From assembly GCF_030272615.1 (NCBI RefSeq), contig NC_081407.1, positions 378,225,766 through 378,289,765 of the forward strand: a DNA stretch of 64,000 nucleotides. Reading direction: 5' to 3'. This stretch comes from Cryptomeria japonica (Eukaryota > Streptophyta > Pinopsida > Cupressales > Cupressaceae). Every line of letters begins with the position of its first letter. Within the stretch, counting starts at the first letter, position 1. Both the position numbers and the translations under genes were made by a program. The notes beneath the pieces are model-generated. The model saw nothing but the letters and a program-made list of their open reading frames with translations. It made no database searches and was not told the origin of the DNA. Shown piece by piece: positions 11,652 to 24,551 of this stretch.

Positions 11652-11762
11652 GCGGTGAAGCATTAGGGATTCCTAGGAGGTCACCCATACTAATACTACT
11701 CTAAATCAAGCATGTTTAACCATGTAGATTGTCGCAAGATCAAACCCATTGAACTTGCCACC
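11652..11762 (-). pseudogene. 5S rRNA-derived sequence, Cassandra-type LTR candidate
   Basis: Read on the minus strand, this stretch follows plant 5S rRNA through its internal promoter. The A-box-like part is GTTAAACATGCTTGATTT, the intermediate element GAGTAGTATT, and the C box includes ATGGGTGACCTCCTAGGAA. Elsewhere it is diverged, so it is not a working 5S gene. Upstream on the same strand lie TTTATAAGGCACACCACTT and a pyrimidine-rich AACACCTCCCACTTGTC. Cassandra elements (terminal-repeat retrotransposons in miniature) carry a 5S-derived domain inside their LTRs. No second copy is seen in the window, so this may be a solo LTR or a lone 5S pseudogene. Confidence 0.55.
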
Positions 11763-11879
11763 CCATTTGCAAAACCTTCATCAAGTGGTGTGCCTTATAA
11801 ACCATTAATTATAGAGAAACTTTAGCTTATCCATTGACAAGTGGGAGGTGTTGATGTGTTTTTTATGCACATGCGAACA

Positions 11880-14029
11880 TAGAATAAAATACCCAAAAGT
11901 ATCTTATCCTCTCTTGAACAAAGTTACTCAAATGCTGGAGATTTGCTTAAGGATCACTTGAGACAACTCCAAGGTTCTAGTATGTTAGGCCACGACGTGT
12001 GGATAAACATAGTTGGTTGATGCGATTGCTGGTATCACAAGGGGACTTGCGTTGAATTTTCGAATGCTTGAATAGCTGGAACTTGATCATCTGATATTTC
12101 AATCTTGCGATGCTTTTTGTCCTAAACTAACTTGAATTGAAAAGAGGGCAAAAGGTGAAGTGTTAATAAAATCTATTCTAAGGCCTAGACTGTAAGAAGA
12201 TGGATGAATGATTAGATGGAATCCTACTGAGCGAGGTCTCAACATAGGGTTATATGAGATAGGGGTAAGTTCAATAGTGATTTCTCCTCTACAACCTTTG
12301 CCAGTTTGTGCGAAAATGAGAGCTTGACGGCATTCTTTCGCTTTTAGCTAGCTAAATTTTTCAAGAATTTTATCTCTGGATTTAATATTTCTTTTCTTGC
12401 ATGAATCTATTAATTTTGAGATAATAGATCTTGCCTTCATGAATTGATCCTAGTTTATCCCTTTAACCCGGATTAATTTATTTATAGTGTTTAGTTCCAT
12501 TTTAATCCTTTCTTTTACAATTAAATATTATTAAAAAATTGTATTATTGTTCCAAATTTTGTGGATATTTAGGAGACACAAATAAAATATAAATGTAATC
12601 ATTCCATATTTTTGTAGGAGATATTGGAATGAGACTAAAAGGAAGAGTAGTAAACACGAGTCACAATGAGCACTTTAGAATAAATCTAAACATTATAAGG
12701 AAGAGTAGCTTGGAAAAATAGAAGCGTAATTTATTTTTCAATATGCAAGATTATTACTTGGGAAAGAATCTTGAAAGAGGATTGAAAAGATTCCTTGAGC
12801 TAACATTGTCTCACTTATCCAAAATTATGAGGAAGGATTCATTAATGAAATGGTCATTAACAAGATGGAGAGAATAATAATTAGGAAGAGATAGATTTCA
12901 CATGCTACTAGGTGATTAGATTGGAGAGAAACTAGAGGCAAATCATTTAGCTTGGCCATGACACAAAGTCTTAGAATAGATGCCAACCTTGGTGAATGGA
13001 ATGAAAATCCCAAACAATTAATGAGTGGTGAGACAAGTAGAGGCATCTATAAATTTTGTTTTGAATAAAATAAAGAAAAAATGGGACTAAAACCAAGGGA
13101 AATGCACATGGAAAGGATACAATGAAAATCAAAATAAATAGTTTGAAGATAATATTAGTTACCTAAAGGATATTCCACTTGGTTATTTGGTATATCATAA
13201 CTATTTTGACAAATTTTGAAACAATTAGAGGTACCTTTTGCTTCTGTAGATGAGGCATTCATTCATGTTGAAGTTGTGATAGCTTATTTGCCTCTTTATG
13301 GACAACAAATTATCCATACGAATTATCATATATACTTGTAACCTCCATCCCAAATGACCTATTTCACTCTTCTTCCTTTGTGCACCTCTTTTATTCTTCC
13401 ATTACCTCTTCTCTTACCTAAATTCAATCCAAAATATAGTGTATATAGCATCAAAAAAATTCCATATTTGATTAATATTATCCACAACATATCGAAAAGA
13501 CAGATACCACACTTACTGTGTCATCAACCAAAAATAATTTAGTTACATATTCACACAGTTAAATAATGGAGAAACATCCATGCGGTGCTCTACACATGTC
13601 CTTGAAGGTTCAAGAAATACTTATCCTCCATTGGTCCAAACTTTAAATCACTTTCCATGCATGAAAATAATTGCAACCATACACAATTTCCCACCCAATA
13701 GATTCTCTCAAACTAGTTTACTATCTTAACATAGGATCAAGGAAAAGCGAGCCAAAATAGGAATCCAAGTGTCTTAAAATCCTTCAAGACCATAGTGGTG
13801 AGGATTGAATTTCTTTCTTTAGTGGTATCTTTCTCTAGATTAATTAGTTGGGGATTCTATTAGGACCTTTTCCTAATTAAAAAAAAATATAAAGATTACA
13901 TCCCTAAATATTGCATTCATAATAGAATAAATTTCTGCAATATTGAGACTAAATTCATAATAGATTTATAGTGATGAATAAAGAACTATTTAAGATTATC
14001 AAAAAATTGATGTTTTCTTTCTCCCAACC
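11880..14029. other. AT-rich spacer, nothing recognised
   Basis: Only short, low-complexity open frames are present. No domain or RNA gene was recognised. Confidence 0.45.
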
Positions 14030-14335
14030 ATCATTGGATATTGGGTGATCTTTGAGGCATTATGTCAAATAGTTCATGTGCCTTATCTAAGCTTACATAT
14101 TTTGCATGCATTTGTACCTGGGAAGTTGCACTACAACATCTATACTCACTAATCACATTTGGTTGGAAGTTTCTAAATCCATTTCGAACACATCTTGTGC
14201 ATATCCTACAATCATAGCATTCCATTAGATCGCGTTTCTTTGATGCATCTCACTAAACAGTTCATGCGCTTTCATGTCTATACTTCCAAATTTTCCAAAC
14301 ATGTCAAACAGAGCATTTCCAACCGTAAGCATCTG
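14030..14335 (-). pseudogene. PPR protein gene relic
   Basis: The minus-strand translation contains VGNALFDMFGKFGSID, then HELFSEMHQRN, then WNAMIVGYAQD, and lower down LDKAHELFDIMPQRSP. These match the repeating units of plant PLS-type pentatricopeptide-repeat proteins, which bind organellar RNA. In-frame stops (the codon before WNAMIV, and others) and frame changes show it is dead. Both ends are lost. Two other PPR relics lie at 31716 and 36930. Confidence 0.7.
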
Positions 14336-14704
14336 ATTTTAATTGCCCTTACCTTCTGCTTTGATGGAAGCCCATACTCTATTCCAAAGCTCCCATTTTG
14401 AGATGGTAGTTTTATAGTTTAGTTTTATAAATATTATCATGTTCTCTAAATATAGATTCATATTGGTATGTTGGTATAATATCTTGTAAAGGCTCGAGCT
14501 TGCAATTGTATTGTAACCCTTTTTGTGTTGCTAATAATACAATGAATTTGATATTTGGAGGTGGGGATTTTTGTAAGGGGTTTTCCAAGTTATATGCTTT
14601 TGTTATGGTTGTGTACATTAATTTTGTGTTTATGTATAACCTTTATATTTACACATCGATCCACTTAGAATAATTGTGAAATATTTATTATGCTTCCTTT
14701 CATT

Positions 14705-15155
14705 TGGTATAAAAGCTTGATAATATTCATTATTGGGTGTTAGGATTAAAAGGATGTTTTGTTCAAATTAAACTAGCTTTGGATAAGATTGTGTCTAAAA
14801 CAAAATCCTTTTTGTAGAGAACATGTCATGCACATCTCTTATGGATATGGAAAAGTTTGATGGTGCAAAAATAATCAAGCTATAGAACCTCAAAACAAAG
14901 GATTTATTGTTGGATTGGGATCTTTAAGGTCTAGTCATTGGAATAAATCTTGGAACCATGAAATAAAAAAAATATGATGTTTTGAAAAAACACGAGGAGC
15001 CTCATTCAAATTTAGGAAAATGTTTCAAGAAAATTCTTGAAGAATGAAGATTTTCTAAAGAAGAAGCTATATTCATTAAAGATGAGTGACAATGACTCTA
15101 TTTTTGAATACCTAAATATGTCCAACACATTGTTTTCCTAGAGTTCAAGCCTATT
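14705..15155 (+). pseudogene. Copia gag relic with primer-binding site
   Basis: TGGTATAAAAGCTTG at 14705 resembles the plant primer-binding site TGGTATCAGAGC. The DNA just upstream (about 14400-14702) has the look of a Copia LTR end. Downstream translation gives MEKFDGAKIIKLWNLK and KKKLYSLKMSDNDSIFEYLN, typical of the N-terminal half of Copia gag (UBN2-type), with stops and frameshifts between them. The frame ends at 15155, a few bases before the LTR starting at 15161, so that element probably inserted into this one. Confidence 0.6.
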
Positions 15156-15160
15156 GGTGT

Positions 15161-17811
15161 TGTAGCATTGTAAATTGTACACCTTAATTAGTGTGCCCAA
15201 TTTCACACTCTTGTAGCACTCATTTTAGTATTTCTCATTTCTCTATGCATCATATGACCTTTATTGTAATTAATTAATATTTAATTCAATGATATGGCTC
15301 TTTTTCCACTTTATTTAAATGATAGACACTAAACAATGGTCAATGCCTATGTCTCCTATTTTTAACATATCGCGCGGGTAGTCCTTACTAACCTAATTTT
15401 CCCAATTTTCCCAACTACCAATTCTTCCCAATTTCACCCAATTTGACCTAATTTGACCTAATTTGTCTAAATTGAGGTCTCTCGATGTCAGTCTAACTAT
15501 TTTACCTTGTAGGGTTAATTTAAATGTTGAGTGTGTATTCCCCATAACTGAATAATTTATTTAAATTATTTAATTATCTAATCATGTCATTGCAATTGAT
15601 TAAATATCTTTATTTATTTAAAATTATTTGTCCTAATTTTTGAAATAATATTTTTTTTATTTGTTTTATGCGATTCTCTCCAAATACTCCTAATTTTTGA
15701 ATTTAGAAAACTAATATATTTCCCTTTTTTATTTGATTGTCAAAAACCAATCTTTTTGGTAATATCTCATTCATTTTATTTTTAAATTAAAAAATGAGAT
15801 GCAAAATTTGAAAATCATCGTTTTATGAGGAGATATTTAATAAATCTTATTTATTAATTATCTGCATTTATCCTCTCACGTGGGGATAATTCTTGATTTT
15901 TTAATTTTTAATTCTTCTATTTATCCTCTCATAGGGAGATATTTAATAATTTTTAATTATTAAATCTCCATAATATCTCCAACTTACTTATTTGGTCTTC
16001 ATGAGGAGATAATAAATATTTTATTGATTAATTATCCCTGATATCTTCTCCTTGATTTTTTCGATTTCCATCCATCTCTTGAATGGTAGCTTTGTTGCGT
16101 GGTCAATCAAGTCCATTTGATGTCGCAAAAATCAGTTCGACCTTTGACCATCCATTGAAATCTAGATTTCTATAAAAGGAGGCCTATTTCTTCATTCAAT
16201 TCATCTAAAATTTTAGTATCTTCATTATGTCAAAATAGCTTAGCAATAGTCTCATTTTTATTATTTTGTTAGAAATTAGCATTTCTATCTTGCATAGGCA
16301 CATTCCTAGTAAATCTCAAATATCACATCCTTTCTTTCATTTCATATTTTTAACTGCACGATGAGAGTGACATATCAAAATAAGAGATGAAAGGAAGAAC
16401 AACTAAGCTCTATTGGAGAAACATGGGTTGCATTTATGTTTTCATTTTAGTAGTTTTGTTGGTTAGATTAGGATAATTTAGCATAAATTTTAACTATTTT
16501 GTGATTCTCTTTGATTGTTCTTTGGTTTTCATGATTAACCCAATTTTCTTGATGCACAATCACATCATCTCTCTATTGTTTGGGCCCTTAAATATTGATG
16601 TATTATTTATCTTTTATTATCCTAATTTATCCTTATCCTACCCCAAATTTTAACTTTCAAAACATATTTTGCATATCTACACATCATGTTTTGAGCAATT
16701 GATCTGGAATTACATTAGAACCCCTTTATCTTGCATCCCTAAAAAAATTGGGATAAAGTTGTTGAGACCAAGACTGTCACACTCCCTTGTTCCCACACTT
16801 TTTCCTCGAATTTCAGGAGGATAATTGGGTAGTTTTGCCCTATCCAAATTTATCTCTGTGTGAAAATACACTAAATACGAGTCTTCCTAAAGGTGAATTG
16901 AATTATGAAATCCCAATATAAGGCAACCTCCTCAGTTCATTTCAACATCTAGAACATCTCATCCTGAATTCAAGAGTAATTCTTCTTTCTCAAGAACACA
17001 TCTGATTCAAGGAGCAATAAATTACATCAATACATCTTCATATTATGTTTCAATTATAATTTCATGATGGATTTTATGTGATTTATCATGTTTTTGCATC
17101 AAAACATGGATGACTTATGCTAAGAGTATTATAGCCTTGCCCTCAAAAGGCATTCTTTCTAATTCAATTCAAGTTAATTTTATATTTTAATCAAGGTTAG
17201 TTGCAAACTTAGGGTTTGACCTAGGAAAACCCCTATCCACAACACGCTTTCTCCCCTCTTGTGTGTAACTATAGGTCATTGACAGAGACATGGAGTTTAG
17301 GGGACCTTCACTAGACTGATATAGACCTATTCTCAAAAATTAGACATGATTTTCGTGGCTAGGAAACTTGGCATGCCCCTATGCTCAAGGTTTCCCTCCA
17401 AATTTAGTAGAAAGCTTAGTCTCAGTCTTAGGAAGTAAATTATCAGATTCTGTCCCGAAATCAAAAGATGGGCATTTTGGGCATCTCGATTTCATAGACT
17501 CGGCTCTAGATTGTAGATATAGGTGCACATTCAAATTTACTATCCACCTATGTGTTTGCTATAGAATATTTGTTTGCTCATCAATCAATTGTAGCATTCT
17601 AAATAATAGTTTCACATTTCTTTAACATATCTCCATAAGTCATTCACTTCCCAAAGCAACAAAAGAAGAAAAACCCCAAAAGTGTCATTGGACTGTCTTC
17701 TACAAGATTTAGTCAAATACAATCACTTCTTTAGGTGATTTCGTATTCCAATGTTTGTATGAAAGTGGATCTTGGCCTTAGTCTTGCCCAATTCCATTTT
17801 CATCCATTACA
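15161..17811 (+). repeat. LTR of a second element distantly related to the Tat-like one
   Basis: It starts TGTAGCATTG and ends CATTACA, followed by TTT and the same primer-binding site as the first element. It also shares the GGGTTTGACCTA...AAACCCC...TGTGTGTA block (17211-17265, compare 1679-1747). A TATA box, TATAAAAGG, lies at 16171. At about 2.65 kb it is twice as long as the first element's LTR and strongly diverged from it. No matching 3' LTR is seen in the window. The start coordinate is inferred from its resemblance to the other family. Confidence 0.6.
16171..16179 (+). promoter_or_regulatory. TATA box in the second LTR
   Basis: TATAAAAGG is followed by GGCCTATTTC. It is inside the inferred LTR, as expected for a U3 promoter. 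Confidence 0.5.
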
Positions 17812-17814
17812 TTT

Positions 17815-17827
17815 TGGTGAACCTGAC
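17815..17827 (+). promoter_or_regulatory. Primer-binding site of the second element
   Basis: TGGTGAACCTGAC starts 3 bp after the LTR end and differs by one base from the site at 2231. Retention of the site and its spacing between otherwise diverged elements supports both calls. Confidence 0.65.
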
Positions 17828-17949
17828 TCTTCTGACACTTGCATATCTTTTGGTTTTAAACTGTATATTTTCATTGCATACATTGAGAGAACATTTCTTT
17901 GGTTGTACCTTTGATGGATTATGAGTATCTTGTTTGATCCAAGTTGTAG

Positions 17950-18504
17950 ATGGAGTTGTTAAATTATTTTGCTATTTCAATTTCAAGTTTTATTCAAGAT
18001 TTTCGTGATGTTTCCTTTTACCCATATGATGATAATCTAGCTATTCCTTTCATTCATAGTTATGGTTTACCCTCTCCTAAGGATCCTCCTACCCATGAGG
18101 ACACTTTAGTGCGATAAAAGATTATTAGCACTTCTTTTAAAACTCTCTCTCCTAAGGATGAAGTTTTGATTAATGATGTGGATCTTTCTCCTAAAATGCT
18201 CCTCTCACATAGGGATATGCTAGAGGAAGAGGGTGATATCATAAACACCTTCCTTAAAGATACCTTGGAGAAAGAAGATGAAATCATTATCACTTTCCTT
18301 GATGCTCTCTCTCCTAAAGATGAGTCCTCAAAGAACAAAGAGCTTAATCATGTAAATATTGTTCATGTTTCTAGTCATGTGAGGCCTAGATTTCTTCAAC
18401 ATCCTACTCAACCCCAAAACCAACACATGATTAATGATAACAATCCAAAGACACCTTGTAACAATATCTCAAAAGTTGCAAAATGGATATTGTTGAAGAA
18501 GTGA
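17950..18504 (+). pseudogene. Unrecognised short frame of the second element
   Basis: An ATG at 17950, about 120 bp after the primer-binding site, opens a frame of 185 codons. It has one in-frame TAA at 18115. The product is rich in acidic and serine/proline residues and repeats the phrase SPKD three times (LPSPKDPP, LSPKDEV, LSPKDES). It has no recognisable gag, protease or polymerase motif. By position it could be the start of the element's internal coding region. No function is proposed. Confidence 0.35.
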
Positions 18505-18875
18505 TATGAAAAGACAATTGGAGCAAAATTATGGTCCCAAAATACATCACAAATATAATGCTATTATCACAAAGAGAGATTCCAATGTTCTTCTCACTTC
18601 CATTTCTTCTCCTCCTCATACTAAGAAATATGTTGATAAGGAAGTTAATTTTGTTTAGAAACTCATTGCCGTAAATTCAATATATTAAAATTTCAAAACT
18701 CAAAAACTTTTGTAAGCAAAATTTTTAACCGATTTTTAACTTTTGTACGTCATATAATTTTACTTTACATTGGTAAGTCTAAATTGTTTGGAGGACAAAC
18801 ATGACTTATAAATTTATTTATAAACAAAATATTTTTTTTGTAAAGTTAGATATTTTATCTTTTATTATTCATCTA

Positions 18876-18891
18876 ATTTGTTTCACATGTT
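18876..18891. repeat. 16-bp target-site duplication, left copy
   Basis: ATTTGTTTCACATGTT is repeated exactly at 20122-20137. Length and placement fit a LINE-mediated insertion of the DNA between the copies. Confidence 0.7.
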
Positions 18892-20121
18892 TTTGATAAA
18901 GATAAACAGGTTTTATATGGACCCAAAACCAAAAGTTTTATAACAACTGGCCATCAGCCAAACAGACATGAACCAACATCAAAATACGGGAGCACCCTCG
19001 AGCAGTCACAAAAAAAAATAGACATAGATAAACAAGACAAAAAAAAGAAAGACTCTCAATTAAGAGAGAGCACCAGATCCTTGTTCTTCTGGATGGAAAT
19101 CTTGTTGATTTCCTCCTGTTCCTCCATAATGAATCTGGAGGTACCCTTGTTGCTGCTCCTACTTTTGGTTCTGGAACTAGGACCAGTGGTTTTCCTATCT
19201 CCAACAGCCATATCTTCCCCTCCAATATCTTTCACCAGTTCACTATGGTAGGATCTATAATCAACAACCACGGAATTGATCTTTTCAAGCCCCTCTATAC
19301 TATTGTTCATGGCTTCTTTGCTTATGTCACCAGGTTCTTGAGAGTTTTCTTAATCTCCACCATAGACTGCTCCACCTTTTCAATTCTTTGTTCGTGATTG
19401 CATTTCATCACCTCGAGTACTGGGAGAGCTTTTGGGTCATAATCACGAGTTTCTCAGATTTGCTGGGCTCAGGGGAAGTAGTGAAGATATCAATAATCTC
19501 TTTAACCCCCTCTTTGAGGGTATAAAATTCATGCTCCACCCACTTCCATCAGCTCTCCTGGCTTTTGGTAGCTTCCATAACCGAATTCATTAGGTTACCA
19601 GTCCTCTATATCCCACTGTTCTCTTCTTTGGCCATGTTCCCCTATTTTTCTTTTAGGATGTTGATAGGGATGTCCAAATTAATTCCTTGATCCGAAATCT
19701 TCGGACCATGGTCCTTAGCCGCCAAATTTTTCTTTTTAGAGAGGGGCTTGGCCTTAGAGATTAGTTTGTTGGTGGTTTCGTATTTTCTAGCCGCCCATCT
19801 GGGAGGATTCTTGCTGCTAAATGTCCTAGGGTTGACCATCATCTCCCCTTCATCCACAGGTTTATATTCAGGGTCATCAAGAGGAACCCCACTTTCTTCC
19901 AAATCCATTTCCGAGTCAGAGACATCCTGGATATCATTCTGTTGGCCAGTCTTAGATAGAGGGGGCACAACTTCAAGGGATTTAGCGTACTCCATGATGA
20001 GCACAATAAGTCCCTCATGGAGAACAGGGTTGTTTGTATTCTCCAAAAGTTTTTTGAGGCTATTTTCAAGAGAGGAGGCCAGATAGAAAGGAATATAAAT
20101 GATTTTACCATGCCTAAAGTG
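18892..20121 (-). mobile_element. LINE-mobilised copy with an ORF1-like frame only
   Basis: Flanked by a perfect 16-bp direct repeat. On the minus strand a coiled-coil-like, lysine/glutamate-rich frame (19642-20121, then pieces in other frames down to about 19056) is followed at once by DNA resembling a LINE 3' untranslated region, ending near TTTATCTTTATCAAA at the target duplication. Phrases such as SPEPSKSEKLVIMTQK and HEQRIEKVEQSMVEIKK suggest a coiled coil. No endonuclease or reverse transcriptase lies between frame and tail. The 5' end is truncated inside the frame. It may be an ORF1-only LINE derivative or a retroposed transcript of another kind. Confidence 0.5.
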
Positions 20122-20137
20122 ATTTGTTTCACATGTT

Positions 20138-20388
20138 CTTATGCATTTATTATTTATTTTCATTCTCATGTTCACATATCCTTATACATTTGTCTTATTG
20201 ACTAGTTCATTACACACAAATAATCACATTTATTTTCATATACATGTTATCCTTTGTGATCTAGCCCCTTTTCTATCTTTGGACTAGTTCATAGTCACAA
20301 AGTCATTAATGCTATCACCAGGTAGTCTTGCCTTAAATTAAATTTGTACTAATATCCTACTTTATCCTTCTTATATATATATCCTTTA
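20138..20388. other. AT-rich remnant between two elements
   Basis: Probably the interior of the second element, continuing beyond the inserted LINE copy. No coding signal. Confidence 0.3.
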
Positions 20389-23300
20389 TGTAATGCCCCG
20401 CCATGAAACCCCGAAGGGATTAAGCCATAACACAAGAATAGAGTGCAATAAATTTTTTTTTTTTTAAAAGTTACACCACATGATACAACAAGATATCAAA
20501 GATTCAGATTACATAGCGGAAGACATCACTAACACCTAAAGAGTTTCCCAACGAGATTACTTAAATTTCACAATTCACTTAACTCACACAATTAATCCAA
20601 TAAGCTGATTATCTTAATAACGAGATAATTCTTAATCAGGATAATTTCTTTCAAAAGATGGAAATATAAATCACAAGCAATGACTCATCCATTAAGATCT
20701 ATTCATAATCTTCTTTCAATCTTTTCATTTAAAATTACAAGCCATACATCTAATATCTTAACACCCTAGGATTTCATCATAAACATAAGAGATCTTTTCA
20801 AGCATACTTAATTTCCTTACAACAACTGAATATATCCATTACTCTAAGTTACATTCTTTCATATTCCAATTCATTGCATTAAAGAGATGATTGCATACAT
20901 GCATCTACGATAAATCTCATCTAAACCACTTATGCAATCAATCAACATGGCATTCAAGAAAAGACTGCATATAAACAATTAAAGTTAATTCCATTTATCC
21001 ACTTAACCATTCTAACATAAGCTAATCATACACGATAAAGCTGATTAAAGGAAACATAAGAGAATACATCACATAACACCATAATGATCTCGGAGTTCAC
21101 CCCTAAAGGGCTACATCTCCGGGTCTGCTCAACTGCAAGACCCCTCTGATAAATAATAAAGTTAAGAGTACAAGAGGTTACACTATTACAATCCAGCCAT
21201 CAAGGCGATACATAAACAATATACAAACGACCACATCGGTCAATAATACATAAACGATCCTTGAAAAGAAAAGGATCCAGCTGAACATAATCAAAGCTAA
21301 AACAAAGGTCCATTGGAGCATCCACGAAACGGAGTCCTCACCACCCAAGGTCTAACATGAAAATGATACTCGCAAGGGCATAGACAAAAGGACGACCCAC
21401 AAAGGTACTCCTAACAGGACAAAATGACAACACACTAGCGAACGTAGGGACAAGTGTCATCACACAACCTGGTATGGTTACCATGGCAAGTCTTCATAGG
21501 TCCCGGCCCCATACACTGGGTTACCCTGGCAACCTAATCCGAGCTTCCGGCCCATCCAAGCCTCATGTGGACCCACACATCCTCTCGTGATGACAAGGAT
21601 GATGGTTTGCCATTTCAAGCCTTCTCACACCATGTCGAGTCTATGTTAGCACTCGTCCCAGGTGTGAGGCACATTTATCTTACTTAGAGATTACATTCTA
21701 ATCTACTTAAAGGTTATCACTTATTAGACTCACTTTCGATGGGTTACCTAGTAGCCACTTTGGGCGCAGCCCCCAATCGAAAGCCACTTTCCCATACGAC
21801 ACTAGACTAAACTCAGACGAACTCAAAACCAAGGAATAGACATGGTCAGACGAACGGAGTTCTAGAAGGGAGAAACAATCATCTGGTCAAACACGACTCA
21901 AAGATGAACACTTACTAACGGTACTCTAACTAGAGACCCGACCAACAATGGTCAACCACAATTCAACATTCGACTCACACATAGAGGATATGACCAAATA
22001 CGACACTACCACCACACAACAGTCAACTCGAAATCGAGGACTGAAACAGGTACCCCAAATCATGCCATACGACAGGGTCCTACCAAACAAAGAAAAACTT
22101 GCCATTACATAAGCAAAGGCGAACACAGAAATTAAACTCGCATATGAATATTCAACAGATACAATCTTTCCGAATTGATCTAAATATTAACAGTCGATCA
22201 GGTTTTCTACATGATCTATATCAGATTACAGTTATCTACCTCATCTAGGAATAGTTTGATTCTTGGTTTTCTAACTCTCTAGGGTTCACAGCATCGAACA
22301 GACATATAAGCCATAATGAGTTCTTAAACCAAATTCATATTAATAAAACTCAGATAACCATTAATCAATTAAATAAGATATTTAAATCTCCAATTAAAAC
22401 ATCACTGACATTATGGTTCGATATCAACCTCTACAGTTTCATATTTCCAAGCCCAGTGGCTCTATACGGATCACGGAAATATAAATATAAAAAGGGAATC
22501 CAAAATTAACTGTTAATTAAAGAGTATATTTATTATTCCACGATAAATAAAATATACACAATTAACGACTGATAGTGCACAATAACCTAATTAATTATTA
22601 GTTAATATATAATTGTTAATCTTTATTAATAAAATATATTTCACTAATAATTATTGCATTACACAAATCTCAAATTAAATATCGATTATTTTATATATAT
22701 AAATTAATTCCCATTAATAATATATATATAAAATAATTAATAAATAATTGAAAACTTTATTTTAACCCAAAATACTCTTAATTTAAGAAATTTATTTATT
22801 AATCTATTTTTTTTTCTTAACAAAAATAAATAAATAAATAAAAAAAACAAATTAAAAGAGGGGTGGGGGTTTCCACATGGACCCCATGTGGTCCCCCAAG
22901 GGAAGCCCAAAGGGAGCGCTGTTGTTCCCAAAGGGAAGCACGCAGCTCCCCTTGGGTGCGCAGCTCCCATAAAATATATATAATTTTCTTTTTTTTTAAA
23001 AATGATTTTCATTTTTCACACAAAGCTGTTTACTGTGTTTTACACAGTGAAAAAAAACAGTCTCCCAGAGACTAACAGAAATATAAATATTTTTCTCCTT
23101 TTTTTTTTTAAAACCAAAACCCCATTGATATATTTTTGAACTACCCAGAACAGGGAAGGGGAAAAATTTCTCCAAAGACCAACAGCATATTGGCCAAATA
23201 AAATTTGATTAACATCCATATATCAACCAACAGCAGATATTCCTGATTTAAAACTTGAATGAGAAGGCATTAACTTAAAATTTTAACAAATTTCATTGAA

Positions 23301-24551
23301 GAACAACCATTCTCAAGTTTATTTATTTTTTTAATTTTAAAAACAACTAGAGCAACCATAATCCAGAATTGAAATGGAAATAGAACAAGAAAGGATTGGA
23401 TGGGAATTACAAACACAACTGTATCATTTTTCCCCAATAGCTGAGATTTTTATTTATTTTTAATCTCCACAAACAGATTTCCTCAAAATCCAAAACAATT
23501 TCTGATAAGCAAAGAACCAAAATATAAACCAGAATCTTACCTCTTAGAGCAATCCTGGCAAAGATTCAGTGAGGAGCCCAACCTATAGGCTCAAGAAGTT
23601 CCTCCTCCTCCAAACCCCCAAAAATTTCTTTCCAACCAAAATTTTTCCAAAAGCCTCCATCCTCCAAAAATTTTCCAAAAATTAGGTTATATGGAAGAGT
23701 TGACTAAAAATTCCATTTTTGGAATTTAAATTTTTATTTAAAATTAATTCTCAAAAATAATTATTTTTCCAACTATATCAACAAAATAAATTGCTTTACA
23801 ATTCAAAATCGATTTCCTCATTTAATTCAATTTAACCTTTCTAATCTCAAAAGCCAACAGAATACAATTAAATCTATTGCAATTAAATACAGAACTTTCT
23901 TTTTCGACAGCATATACAAAATGCATTAATATTCAAAATCAGCTATTTAATTGATCTTACTCCCAAATTAAAACGAGCAATCCAATATCAATGAAAATCG
24001 CATAACGAAATCCCGATTAATCAAGTCCATTAATCTCTAATGCACAAATACATATTTAATCAAAATAATTACTAAGGATTAATTAATCAATTTAACCATG
24101 CACACCAAGCACACAAATCAAGAAGGTCAACCAAACAGACGACTCGCAACCCGAACAAAAAGGGATCACCGACGATGACTAACGATGCTCACTTGAGCAC
24201 GACTATGGTCAACTAGGGTCTTACAACCACCTAATCCAACTCTAAGGATAAAAGAGGTACACTCAAACCTGCAAATCCAGGTGAAGACGAACCTCGCACT
24301 CATGCGGCGTTGTACATGAAATCTCCTGCAACCAAGAGTCATACATGCATACATATATAAAATTTAATGAAAGCATTAGCCCGATATTAATACCACGAAA
24401 TAGGAACACTAAACAACTTGCATACAAATAGTGTGGGAACCCACATCAATAGCTATGCGTTAAATCAAACATCTGACTATAATCATAATATTTAGATAAA
24501 CTGAAGAAGATTAAACCGAGATTAGAGATTGATTAGGGCAGGGGTACTACA
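20389..24551 (-). repeat. Diverged LTR of the Tekay-like family (3' LTR)
   Basis: It starts TGTAATGCCCCGCC and ends GGGGTACTACA on the plus strand, the same ends as the LTRs at 47956 and 56761. It shares with them the block around 21480-21640 (GGTCCCGGCCCC, CTCGTGATGACAAGG, GGTTTGCCATT). It is 4,163 bp long against 3,908 bp. The following TTCTCCCCCCCC is the complement of the polypurine tract, so the element body would lie to the right on the minus strand. It is much more diverged than the pair at 47956/56761. Confidence 0.8.
22860..22975. repeat. GC-rich island inside the LTR
   Basis: A G/C-rich patch stands out in very AT-rich LTR sequence. It contains several near-repeats of CCCAAGGGAAG and a CATG-centred inverted repeat around CCACATGGACCCCATGTGG. 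A comparable patch with different sequence occurs in the related LTRs at 49780-49935 and 58585-58745. Confidence 0.6.

Noticed and set aside
11652..11762. Functional 5S rRNA gene
   Set aside because: Too diverged outside the promoter boxes, no tandem array, no T-run terminator in place.
18060..18338. 92-codon minus-strand frame
   Set aside because: Shadow of the plus-strand frame at 17950-18504, which shows the in-phase SPKD repeats.
20389..24551. Solo LTR
   Set aside because: The base pairs after it match the polypurine tract and interior of the intact element, and the two flanks (CTTTA and TTCTC) do not form a duplication. It is therefore one LTR of a longer, truncated or gapped element.
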